Positions 9,977 through 17,608 of a DNA stretch of 64,000 nt are shown here, piece by piece. How positions within the stretch are numbered: position 1 is the first letter of the stretch; each line of letters starts with the position of its first letter. A program made the position numbers and the translations under genes. This DNA comes from JARRQJ01 sp963761035 (GTDB taxonomy: Bacteria > Pseudomonadota > Gammaproteobacteria > DRLM01), in assembly GCA_963761035.1 (NCBI GenBank), contig CAVXFH010000002.1, forward strand, positions 2,232,001 through 2,296,000. Direction: 5' to 3'. The notes under the pieces are model-generated. The model ran no database searches, was not told where the DNA came from, and saw only the letters and a program-made list of their open reading frames with translations.

Positions 9977-10504
9977 ATGCGTTGTCCATTTTGCGGGGCA
10001 GAAGATACCAAGGTCATCGATTCACGCCTTGCCAGCGAGGGACATTCGGTGCGGCGGCGCCGCGAGTGTGTGAACTGTACCGAACGCTTCACGACGTTTG
10101 AGACAGCGGAATTGACCTTGCCGTCTATCATCAAGAGCGACGGTCGCCGCGAGCCGTTCGACGAGGCCAAGCTGCGCGCCGGGATGTTGCGGGCCCTGGA
10201 GAAGCGGCCCGTGGCCGCCGAGCGTTTCGAAGAAAGCATGACCCGCCTCAAACACCGTTTACGGGCCAGCGGCGAACGAGAAATGCGTTCCCGGGTAGTG
10301 GGGGAATGGGTGATGGAGGAGTTGCGGGCCTTGGACGAGGTGGCCTATGTGCGCTTCGCCTCCGTCTATCGCAGCTTTCAGGACGTGAATGCCTTCCGCG
10401 AGGAAATCGAGCGCCTGCAAAACTCACCGCCGCCGGCATTTGCCAATCAGCAAATTTCCCTATTGCCCCTGACGCGTACAAAACGTAAGTCCTCCACGGA
10501 GTGA
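9977..10504 (+). CDS. nrdR: Transcriptional repressor NrdR
   Basis: NrdR is a nucleotide-sensing repressor of ribonucleotide reductase genes. The 175-residue protein has an N-terminal zinc ribbon (CPFCG at residues 3-7, with the second pair in ECVNC) followed by an ATP-cone domain. The basic stretch SVRRRREC is the DNA-contacting part. It lies between glyA and ribD, its usual place. The product is somewhat longer than the common 150-160 residues because of a C-terminal tail. Confidence 0.97.
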   Translation: MRCPFCGAEDTKVIDSRLASEGHSVRRRRECVNCTERFTTFETAELTLPSIIKSDGRREPFDEAKLRAGMLRALEKRPVAAERFEESMTRLKHRLRASGEREMRSRVVGEWVMEELRALDEVAYVRFASVYRSFQDVNAFREEIERLQNSPPPAFANQQISLLPLTRTKRKSSTE

Positions 10505-10551
10505 GTTCGTGGCAACTACCGCTTAGCCCGTGATGAACGAGCAAATCCGTT

Positions 10552-11694
10552 ATGGCCACTACCGCTGATTACGTCTTTATGGCCCATGCCCTGCGCTTGG
10601 CCGAGCGCGGTCTTTATAGCACCCATCCCAATCCCCGCGTTGGCTGCGTGGCGGTGCGCGAGGGCCAAGTCGTGGGCGAGGGCTGGCATTGTCGCGCCGG
10701 CGAAGCCCATGCCGAGATAGCCGCCTTGCGTCAGGCCGGTGAACGGGCTGCCGGAGCGGAAATCTATGTCACCTTGGAACCTTGTTGTCATCATGGCCGC
10801 ACCCCGCCGTGCAGTGATGCCCTGATTGCCGCGGGGGTGAAGCGGGCGGTGATAGCCATGGAGGACCCCAATCCCAAGGTGGCGGGCAAGGGGGTGACGC
10901 AATTAAGACAGGCCGGCATCCAGGTGGAAACCGGCGTGATGCATCATGAGGCGGCGCGCCTGAATCCGGGATTTATTCGCCGCATGCGCGGCGGCAGACC
11001 CTGGGTGCGTTGTAAGATGGCCATGAGCCTCGACGGACGTACCGCGCTCGCCAACGGCGTCAGCCAATGGATCAGCGGCGCGGCGGCGCGCGAGGATGTG
11101 CAACATTGGCGGGCGCGCAGTTCCGCGGTATTGACCGGTGTGGGCACGGTGTTGGCAGACGACCCGGCCTTGACGGTTCGTCTGCCGCCTGCGGCGTGGG
11201 AGCAGCACGGTTGCGGCGGAGAAATTCGCCAACCGCTGCGGGTGGTGCTGGACACCAATTTGCGTACACCGCCGAACGCGCGGATTTTCGAGCAACCCGG
11301 CAGAATTTGGATCTTTACCGCCAGCGATGACCGGAACGCGGCGCACGCGCTGAGCGTAGCGGGCGCCAGCGTTGAGTATGTGCCGCTTGCGCCTGGCGGT
11401 ACTGGAGTAAATCTCGGCGCTGTTTTGCAGCGTCTGGCCGGCGAAGGCACCAATGAAGTGTGGGTGGAGGCGGGCCCGGCGTTGTGCGGGGCTTTGTTGC
11501 AGGAAGGATTGATCGATCAACTGATCATTTATATGGCGCCGCTACTCATGGGAGATGTCGCCCGCGGCTTGTTTAACCTCCGGCCATTTACCAGTTTAGC
11601 GGAATGTGTCGGGCTCGATATCGCCGATATACGCGCCGTGGGAAAGGATTGGCGCATCACGGCGCAACTGCGAAGGGCGCAGGATTCAATGTAA
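10552..11694 (+). CDS. ribD: Bifunctional riboflavin deaminase/reductase RibD
   Basis: RibD deaminates the GTP-derived diaminopyrimidine and then reduces its ribosyl side chain. The 380-residue protein has the cytidine-deaminase-like zinc site HAEIAAL and PCCHHGRTPPC in the first 150 residues, then a dihydrofolate-reductase-like domain to the C-terminus. It follows nrdR by 47 nt and precedes ribE. Both catalytic halves look complete. Confidence 0.97.
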   Translation: MATTADYVFMAHALRLAERGLYSTHPNPRVGCVAVREGQVVGEGWHCRAGEAHAEIAALRQAGERAAGAEIYVTLEPCCHHGRTPPCSDALIAAGVKRAVIAMEDPNPKVAGKGVTQLRQAGIQVETGVMHHEAARLNPGFIRRMRGGRPWVRCKMAMSLDGRTALANGVSQWISGAAAREDVQHWRARSSAVLTGVGTVLADDPALTVRLPPAAWEQHGCGGEIRQPLRVVLDTNLRTPPNARIFEQPGRIWIFTASDDRNAAHALSVAGASVEYVPLAPGGTGVNLGAVLQRLAGEGTNEVWVEAGPALCGALLQEGLIDQLIIYMAPLLMGDVARGLFNLRPFTSLAECVGLDIADIRAVGKDWRITAQLRRAQDSM

Positions 11695-11755
11695 CGGCCC
11701 GGCGTTTAAGGTAGTATTTACGCCTATCGGCGTATTCAAGCGATCAACATCGATT

Positions 11756-12412
11756 ATGTTTACCGGCATTATTCAATCCATGGGTAAGCTTCGGGAGCTG
11801 ACCCGTCGCGGTGAGGACGCCCGCGCGCTCATCGCCTCGGACAAACTCGATCTTACCGCGGTGCATGTGGGCGACAGTATCGCCGTGAGCGGCGTATGCC
11901 TCACCGTAGTCGCCCTACACGAGCAGGGATTCAGCGCGGACGTTTCCGCCGAGACCTTGCGCTGCACGACCTTCGCGGCCTTGAGGCCGGGCGCGGCGGT
12001 GAACTTGGAAAAGTCTTTGACCCTGAGCACGCCGCTGGGCGGTCATTTGGTGAGCGGCCATGTGGACGGTGTGGCGGCGGTGAAAATGTGCCGCGAAGTG
12101 GGGCGCTCGCTGTGTGTTGTCATTGAGGTGCCGGCATCCTTGGCGAAGTTCATCGCGGCAAAGGGTTCGATTTGCGTGGAGGGTGTGAGCCTTACGGTCA
12201 ATGAGGCACAGGGATCGGCCTTCACGGTGAATATCGTGCCGCATACCTTGCAAGAGACGACATTGGGTGCGTTGCAAGTGGGGGCGCAGGTCAATGTGGA
12301 AGTGGATCTTATGGCGCGTTATGCGGAACGGCTCTTATCGGGCGATCATGCCGAGAAGCGTGAAGGACTGAGCCGCGAGTTTTTAGCGCGCCGGGGATTT
12401 TTGAACGATTGA
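11756..12412 (+). CDS. ribE: Riboflavin synthase alpha subunit
   Basis: This enzyme dismutates two lumazine molecules into riboflavin. The start at ATG 11756 gives the family's invariant N-terminus MFTGIIQSMG; the frame is open further upstream but that part overlaps ribD and is not conserved. The 218 residues form two tandem lumazine-binding repeats, with SGHVDG in the first and a matching region in the second. It sits 61 nt after ribD. A small hairpin (TACGCC/GGCGTA) lies in this gap. Confidence 0.96.
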   Translation: MFTGIIQSMGKLRELTRRGEDARALIASDKLDLTAVHVGDSIAVSGVCLTVVALHEQGFSADVSAETLRCTTFAALRPGAAVNLEKSLTLSTPLGGHLVSGHVDGVAAVKMCREVGRSLCVVIEVPASLAKFIAAKGSICVEGVSLTVNEAQGSAFTVNIVPHTLQETTLGALQVGAQVNVEVDLMARYAERLLSGDHAEKREGLSREFLARRGFLND

Positions 12413-12435
12413 AGGAACATGGGCTTTTAACTCCT

Positions 12436-13554
12436 ATGACAATGGTTTTCTCTCCCATATCAGAGATCATCGCAGACATCCGGCTTGGCCGAATGGTGAT
12501 CATTGTCGACGACGAAGACCGTGAGAACGAAGGCGATCTATTGATGGCGGCCGGCCATGCGCGGCCTGAAGATATCAATTTCATGGCGCGATATGGGCGC
12601 GGTTTGATCTGTCTTACCTTGACGCAGGAGCGTTGCGAGCGCTTGCGCCTGCCCTTGATGGTGGCCGGCACCCAAACTAAACACGCTACTAATTTTACCG
12701 TTTCCATCGAGGCGGCGCGGGGCGTGACCACCGGGATTTCCGCCGCGGACCGCGCCGCGACGATTCGCGCCGCGGTGGCCGACGACGCCAAAGCGGAGGA
12801 CTTGATACAGCCCGGGCATATCTTTCCCCTCATGGCGCAGACGGGCGGCGTTTTGACCCGCGCCGGTCATACCGAGGCGGGCTGTGATCTGGCGCGCCTG
12901 GCTGGTTTGGAGCCTGCCGCGGTGATCGTCGAGATACTCAATGAGGACGGCTCCATGGCGCGGCGTCCGGAGTTGGAGCGATTCGCCGAACGGCACGATC
13001 TCAAGATCGCCACCATCGCCGACCTCATCCACTATCGTCTGCAAAACGAGAAGACCATAGAGATGCTGGCGGAGAGCAACCTGCCCACCGAGTACGGCGA
13101 GTTCAGGCTCACGGTATATCAGGACAAGGTCGGCGGCGATGTCCATTTGGCGCTGGCCAGGGGTGAGGTTCACGCCGAGGTCCCGGTGCTGGTGCGGGTG
13201 CATATGCTGGACACCTTGAGCGATCTATTCGGCGCGGTACGCAGCGATGTGAGTTGGTCTTTGCGTGAGGCATTGCAGCGTATCGCCGCCGAGTCCAGCG
13301 GTGTCCTGGTATTATTGCGTAAACCCCATGAGGCGCTGGATTTGGCTGAGCACATTCGCGATTACCGCTCGCAGGGCCAAGGGGGGCGACTTGCCAAGCA
13401 GACTGCGGGCGAGGAGTTACGCACCTTCGGTGTTGGGGCGCAGATTTTGGCGGATATCGGCGTAGGCAAGATGCGGGTATTGGGTACGCCCAAGCGTATG
13501 CATGGTCTATCCGGATTCGGCTTAGAAGTGGTGGAATATGTGGGCGCCGACTAG
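12436..13554 (+). CDS. ribB: 3,4-dihydroxy-2-butanone 4-phosphate synthase with degenerate GTP cyclohydrolase II-like domain (RibBX type)
   Basis: The N-terminal ~200 residues are a complete DHBP synthase: DDEDRENEGDL, RYGRGLICL and HTEAGCDLARLAGL carry the acidic and metal-binding residues. The C-terminal half aligns with GTP cyclohydrolase II, but the region that should hold the three zinc cysteines (usually within SECLTGDVFGSLRCDCG) reads MLDTLSDLFGAVRSDVSW and has none. The second domain should therefore lack cyclohydrolase activity, as known for RibBX proteins of gammaproteobacteria. Start choice: ATG 12436, with ATG 12442 and TTG 12409 (overlapping ribE) as alternatives. A genuine ribA should exist elsewhere in the genome. 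Confidence 0.9.
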   Translation: MTMVFSPISEIIADIRLGRMVIIVDDEDRENEGDLLMAAGHARPEDINFMARYGRGLICLTLTQERCERLRLPLMVAGTQTKHATNFTVSIEAARGVTTGISAADRAATIRAAVADDAKAEDLIQPGHIFPLMAQTGGVLTRAGHTEAGCDLARLAGLEPAAVIVEILNEDGSMARRPELERFAERHDLKIATIADLIHYRLQNEKTIEMLAESNLPTEYGEFRLTVYQDKVGGDVHLALARGEVHAEVPVLVRVHMLDTLSDLFGAVRSDVSWSLREALQRIAAESSGVLVLLRKPHEALDLAEHIRDYRSQGQGGRLAKQTAGEELRTFGVGAQILADIGVGKMRVLGTPKRMHGLSGFGLEVVEYVGAD

Positions 13555-13603
13555 AATGGGCGTTGGGGTTTGAGTGGTTGGATAAACAGCCCTACCCCTA
13601 ACC

Positions 13604-13620
13604 CTCTTCCGGAGGGAGAG
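13604..13620. repeat. Small palindromic intergenic element
   Basis: A 7-bp stem (CTCTTCC/GGGAGAG, one G-U pair, loop GGA) follows a run of CCCTA-like triplets between ribB and ribH. It resembles the short repetitive CCCTAACCCTCTCCC-type elements scattered in some gammaproteobacterial genomes. A genome-wide copy count would decide. Confidence 0.35.
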
Positions 13621-13677
13621 TGGGAGTCGGCGGGAAGATATTAAATATTGCCGCCGTGGCGGCGAGAAAGAGATCTA

Positions 13678-14151
13678 ATGAGCAGCATAAATACGATCAG
13701 CGGCGATTTTAACTCCCAAGCGGCGCGTTTCGCCGTGGTGGCGGGGCGGTTTAACAGCTTCATAGTGGATCATTTGGTGAACGGCGCCGTGGATACTCTG
13801 CTACGGCACGGGGTGCAGGACAAAGGCATCGATGTGGTTCATGCCCCCGGGGCGTTCGAGATACCTTTAGTGGCCCAACGACTTGCCATTAGCAAGCAAT
13901 ACGACGCGATCATCGCGGTGGGCTGCGTGATTCGCGGAGCTACGCCCCATTTCGAATACGTGGCCGGAGAATGCGCCAAGGGCATCGCGGCGGTGGCACT
14001 GAAATTCGATATTCCCGTCGCACTCGGCGTCCTCACCGTCGATTCCATCGAGCAAGCGGTGGAGCGGGCCGGGACGAAGGCCGGCAATAAAGGCGCCGAG
14101 GCGGCCCTGTCCGCCTTGGAAATGGTGAGTCTGCTAAAACGGCTCGGTTGA
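13678..14151 (+). CDS. ribH: 6,7-dimethyl-8-ribityllumazine synthase
   Basis: RibH condenses the pyrimidine and butanone-phosphate intermediates to lumazine, the substrate of RibE. ATG 13678 is chosen because it gives MSSINTISGDFN at normal length (157 residues) behind a gagaaagag ribosome site. The earlier in-frame start adds an unconserved tail. Family motifs GAFEIPLVAQ and GCVIRGATPHFEYV are intact. Confidence 0.97.
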   Translation: MSSINTISGDFNSQAARFAVVAGRFNSFIVDHLVNGAVDTLLRHGVQDKGIDVVHAPGAFEIPLVAQRLAISKQYDAIIAVGCVIRGATPHFEYVAGECAKGIAAVALKFDIPVALGVLTVDSIEQAVERAGTKAGNKGAEAALSALEMVSLLKRLG

Positions 14152-14184
14152 GATTGGAATCAAAGGTTGTGTTCGTCATTAATA

Positions 14185-14661
14185 ATGGCGGCGCTCCAGA
14201 GGCAGGCCCTTTTGTCGAAGAAAATATCCATCAATCGTGCCCGGAGCAAGGCCCGGCGCTGCGCGGTGCAAGCCATTTATCAATGGCAAGTCGGCGGACA
14301 GGCGATCGGAGAAGTCGAGTCGCAGTTCTTGAGCGAACAGGACCTCAGGCAAGCGGACGTGGACTATTTCTGCGACCTGGTGCAAGCGGTATCCGCTCAA
14401 GCGGCGGAGCTGGATACCCGGATGACGCCGTATTTGGATCGCCCTGTCGCCGAGCTGGATCCGGTAGAGCTGGCGATTCTGCGTATCGGCATCAGCGAAC
14501 TGACCCATCATCCCGAGATCCCGTTTCGGGTAGTGATCAATGAAGCGGTAGAACTCGCCAAGGTATTCGGCGCCGAGCAAAGCCATCGTTACATCAACGG
14601 CATCATGGATAAAGTTGCGCGCGATCTGCGGCGCAACGAGATGAAAATTTCCGCGCCTTGA
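14185..14661 (+). CDS. nusB: Transcription antitermination factor NusB
   Basis: NusB binds boxA RNA with NusE (S10) to support rRNA antitermination. The all-helical 158-residue product has the family's N-terminal SKARRCAVQAIYQW and C-terminal RYINGIMDKVARDLR. ATG 14185 is preferred over TTG 14167 in the same frame; neither has a strong ribosome site. It lies just after ribH, as in most gammaproteobacteria. Confidence 0.93.
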   Translation: MAALQRQALLSKKISINRARSKARRCAVQAIYQWQVGGQAIGEVESQFLSEQDLRQADVDYFCDLVQAVSAQAAELDTRMTPYLDRPVAELDPVELAILRIGISELTHHPEIPFRVVINEAVELAKVFGAEQSHRYINGIMDKVARDLRRNEMKISAP

Positions 14662-14703
14662 GTGGGGAACCGTGTTTATGGTGATGTTCCACCGGAGGTC
14701 GGT

Positions 14704-15711
14704 GTGACGGAATTTGAAATTATACGCCGTTATTTTTCCGACCGAGGCGTACGCCGTGCGGATGTGGCAGTCGGCATCGGTGACGACGGCGCGGTGCTGC
14801 AATTGCCATCCGACTGTGACTTAGTGACGGTAGTGGACACCTTGGTGTCCGAGGTGCATTTTCCGGCCGAGACGCGCGCTGAAGATATAGGCTACAAGGC
14901 CTTGGCGGTGAATCTCAGCGATGTGGCCGCCATGGGGGGGATGCCGGCCTGGGCAACCCTGGCATTGAGCATGCCGCGGCCGGATGAGGCTTGGCTGCGG
15001 GCCTTCACCGCGGGATTTTTCGAACTGGCGGAGCAGTTCGATGTGGAACTGGTCGGCGGGGATACCACCCGCGGACCGTTGACCATTACGGTGCAGGTGC
15101 AGGGCATGATCAAGAAGGGCCGGGCAGTGCGGCGTTCTGGCGCGCAACCCGGAGATCTTGTCTATGTCACCGGGACGGTCGGCGATGCCGGCCTTGCTTT
15201 GCGGGCCTGGCGTCAACAACATCGCTTACTTGATCCCCATCGCGATTATCTGTCCTCTCGTTTACATCGGCCCTCGCCACGCTGTGTCGAAGGCGCGGCA
15301 CTGCCTGGATTGGCGACGGCCATGATCGATATCTCCGACGGATTGGCGGCGGACTTGGGGCATGTCCTTGATTCCAGCGGGGTGGGCGCCAGACTGGATA
15401 CGGCGAGAATTCCGCTGTCCGAGTCGTTTATCGCGGCGACAGGCGCATGGGATGGGCATTTTTCACAACGCGAGTGGCTGAATCTCGCGCTCACCGCCGG
15501 TGATGATTATGAATTGTGTTTCACGGCGCCGGCCGCACTGCAAGATCATATAGAGCAGATTTTTTCCCAATTCGCCTGCGGTTGCCGCGCCGTCGGCGTG
15601 ATCGAAAAAATACCGGGGCTGCGTCTGCAGCAGGCCGACGGGACGTTGTTGCAATTGGCCCACGGCGGCTACGAGCATTTCGCGCCTAACTTAAAAAGCG
15701 GCACAACCTGA
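14704..15711 (+). CDS. thiL: Thiamine-monophosphate kinase
   Basis: ThiL makes thiamine diphosphate from thiamine monophosphate and ATP. Acidic metal-binding motifs GIGDDGAVLQ and VGGDTTRGP are intact, and the 335-residue length is normal. GTG 14704 is chosen as start because a GGAGG lies at about 14694-14698. An upstream in-frame GTG (14662) would add 14 unconserved residues. The stop overlaps pgpA by one base. Confidence 0.95.
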   Translation: MTEFEIIRRYFSDRGVRRADVAVGIGDDGAVLQLPSDCDLVTVVDTLVSEVHFPAETRAEDIGYKALAVNLSDVAAMGGMPAWATLALSMPRPDEAWLRAFTAGFFELAEQFDVELVGGDTTRGPLTITVQVQGMIKKGRAVRRSGAQPGDLVYVTGTVGDAGLALRAWRQQHRLLDPHRDYLSSRLHRPSPRCVEGAALPGLATAMIDISDGLAADLGHVLDSSGVGARLDTARIPLSESFIAATGAWDGHFSQREWLNLALTAGDDYELCFTAPAALQDHIEQIFSQFACGCRAVGVIEKIPGLRLQQADGTLLQLAHGGYEHFAPNLKSGTT

Positions 15712-16205
15712 TGTCGGCCACGCCGCCACCCATTCCGCCTGCGTTGTGGCGCAAACCCATGTGTATCGTTGCCCTTGGTTTTGGCGCCGGCATCCTCCCC
15801 AAGGCGCCGGGGACCTGGGGAACCTTGCTGGCCGTGCCGGTTTATTTCATTTTGCAACCGCTCTCTCTGGGCGAGTATGCGCTTGTGCTCTTGATATCGT
15901 TTGGCGCCGGGGTTTGGTGGTGTGGAAAGACGGCGCGGTTGCTGGGGGTGCATGATCATCCCGCCATCGTCTGGGATGAAATGGTGGGCTACTGGATAAC
16001 TATGATCGTCGCTCCCGACGGCGGGTGGTGGCTGGTGAGCGGTTTCGTTTTGTTTCGTCTTTTCGATATTTGGAAGCCGTGGCCGATTCGTCGCTTGGAT
16101 AAACAAGTTGCCGGAGGTTTAGGGATCATGGCGGACGATGTCGTGGCGGGGCTATATGCCGCTATATGTCTGCTGCTAGGGAGGGTAATGTTATTGCCGG
16201 GCTGA
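15711..16205 (+). CDS. pgpA: Phosphatidylglycerophosphatase A
   Basis: This membrane phosphatase converts phosphatidylglycerophosphate to phosphatidylglycerol. The 164-residue protein has GFGAGILPKAPGTWGTL near the N-terminus, DDVVAGLYAA near the C-terminus and several hydrophobic segments. The start overlaps the thiL stop (TGATG), which indicates coupled translation. It is the last gene of the glyA-to-pgpA run. Confidence 0.95.
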   Translation: MSATPPPIPPALWRKPMCIVALGFGAGILPKAPGTWGTLLAVPVYFILQPLSLGEYALVLLISFGAGVWWCGKTARLLGVHDHPAIVWDEMVGYWITMIVAPDGGWWLVSGFVLFRLFDIWKPWPIRRLDKQVAGGLGIMADDVVAGLYAAICLLLGRVMLLPG

Positions 16206-16348
16206 TCGATGGGTTGTCAATCGTTCCGCTGTTGCGCGTGTCCTGCGCTATATCGCAGTTGATACCTCTTCGCTTCCAGCCTGACGCGGCCACACGCCTT
16301 CCCATATTGTAGACATAAGTCACGGCAGGGGGACGATCGTCAGGTCTT

Positions 16349-16371
16349 GGCGTCGTCGGAACGTCGACGCC
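16349..16371. terminator. Possible terminator hairpin between convergent pgpA and folE2
   Basis: A 7-bp perfect stem (GGCGTCG/CGACGCC) with a 9-nt loop lies between two convergent genes. There is no T-tract on either side, so an intrinsic terminator is only a possibility. Confidence 0.35.
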
Positions 16372-16388
16372 TATCAGGGAAGCTTGCG

Positions 16389-17198
16389 TTAATCCTTAGG
16401 GTGAACCGCCTTGTCAGATTGGATGAATGCATAGGCGGAGTGATTATGAATAGATTCGAAGTTTTCGCATTCGAGCGTGTAGGCGAGGACCCTGGGGTCG
16501 GCATTGAGGCGGGCGGCGATGTCGCGAACCAGGTCCTCGACGAATTTGGGGTTGTCATAGGCGCGTTCAGTGATGAATTTTTCGTCAGGACGTTTGATCA
16601 AGCCGAAGATTTCACAGGAGGCCTCTTCTTCAACGATATCGATCAGATCCTCGATCCACAGCTGCTCATTGATACGGACGCAGAGGGTTACGTGGGCGCG
16701 CTGATTGTGGGCGCCGTAGTCCGATATTTGTTTGGAACAGGGGCAGAGGCTGGTGACGGGAATCACTACCTTGATGGTTACCGCGCTGTCTTGTCCGTGC
16801 AGCGTTCCCGTCAATGTGACATCGTAATCCAATAGGCTGGCAACGCCGGATACCGGTGCCCTCTTAGTGACGAAATAGGGAAATTTCACTTCCACATGGG
16901 CGGCATTACTCTCCAGGGAGGCGCTGATCCGGTGGAGCAATGTCCTGATCGACGCGACGGAAAGCGGTTGTTCATAACTGTTGAGAATTTCCACGAAGCG
17001 GGACATATGGGTACCGCGCCGGTCGTGGGGGAGATGGACGAACAGGTCGAAGCCGCCCACGGTGTGCTGTAGTTCTCCGAGGCGGTTACGGATAATCACG
17101 GGATGGCGAATATCCTTGATGCCGACCTTGTCGATGGCAAGGCGGCGCGTATCGGGGCCGCCCTGGACGTCGAGTATGGGGGTCGTGGCTTGAGTCAT
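16389..17198 (-). CDS. folE2: GTP cyclohydrolase FolE2 (type IB)
   Basis: FolE2 turns GTP into 7,8-dihydroneopterin triphosphate, the entry to folate and queuosine. The Cys in LCPCSKQISDYGAHNQ is the family's metal and catalytic site. ATG 17198 is selected because GGAGGG lies 9 nt upstream. Another ATG at 17207 overlaps the queD stop as ATGA but is flush against that ribosome site. Product 269 residues. The tight link to queD suggests that its pterin output feeds queuosine synthesis. Confidence 0.95.
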   Translation of the reverse strand: MTQATTPILDVQGGPDTRRLAIDKVGIKDIRHPVIIRNRLGELQHTVGGFDLFVHLPHDRRGTHMSRFVEILNSYEQPLSVASIRTLLHRISASLESNAAHVEVKFPYFVTKRAPVSGVASLLDYDVTLTGTLHGQDSAVTIKVVIPVTSLCPCSKQISDYGAHNQRAHVTLCVRINEQLWIEDLIDIVEEEASCEIFGLIKRPDEKFITERAYDNPKFVEDLVRDIAARLNADPRVLAYTLECENFESIHNHSAYAFIQSDKAVHPKD

Positions 17199-17203
17199 GC
17201 CGG

Positions 17204-17584
17204 TCATCCCTCCGTATACCGGACGCAGGCGCGCTCGGTTTCCCACAGGGTGACGGCGCCGACCCGCGTACGTGGACCGCTTAAACTCGCCGATAGTTGC
17301 CGGTACAGATAGGCCGCAATGTTCTCCGCCGTGGGATTAACCTCGGTGAAGGGCGCTATTTCGTTGAGATGGCGATGATCTAATCGCTCCAGCGCTTCCT
17401 TAGCCGCCGTCTTTATCGCCTTGAAGTCGATGCCCATACCCACCTCATCCAGGGAGGAGGCAATGACCTCCACCTCCACCTTCCAATTGTGGCCGTGTAA
17501 TTGGCTGCACTCTCCGAGGTAGCCGCGCAGCGCATGGGCGGCGGCGAAGTCGGTGACGACCTTCAATGTGTATTTAGAGACCAT
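17204..17584 (-). CDS. queD: 6-carboxytetrahydropterin synthase QueD
   Basis: QueD converts dihydroneopterin triphosphate to 6-carboxytetrahydropterin in the queuosine pathway. The 126-residue protein has the zinc and catalytic region ECSQLHGHNW with the active Cys and two His, plus a further His near residue 14 (AAAHALRGY). It lies directly upstream of folE2, whose product is its substrate, and the two are almost overlapping. Confidence 0.95.
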   Translation of the reverse strand: MVSKYTLKVVTDFAAAHALRGYLGECSQLHGHNWKVEVEVIASSLDEVGMGIDFKAIKTAAKEALERLDHRHLNEIAPFTEVNPTAENIAAYLYRQLSASLSGPRTRVGAVTLWETERACVRYTEG

Positions 17585-17608
17585 GAGAACGAATAATTAT
17601 AAACTAAA

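Noticed and set aside
10505..12435. FMN riboswitch for the riboflavin genes
   Set aside because: The gaps before ribD, ribE and ribB are short and lack the conserved RFN helices.
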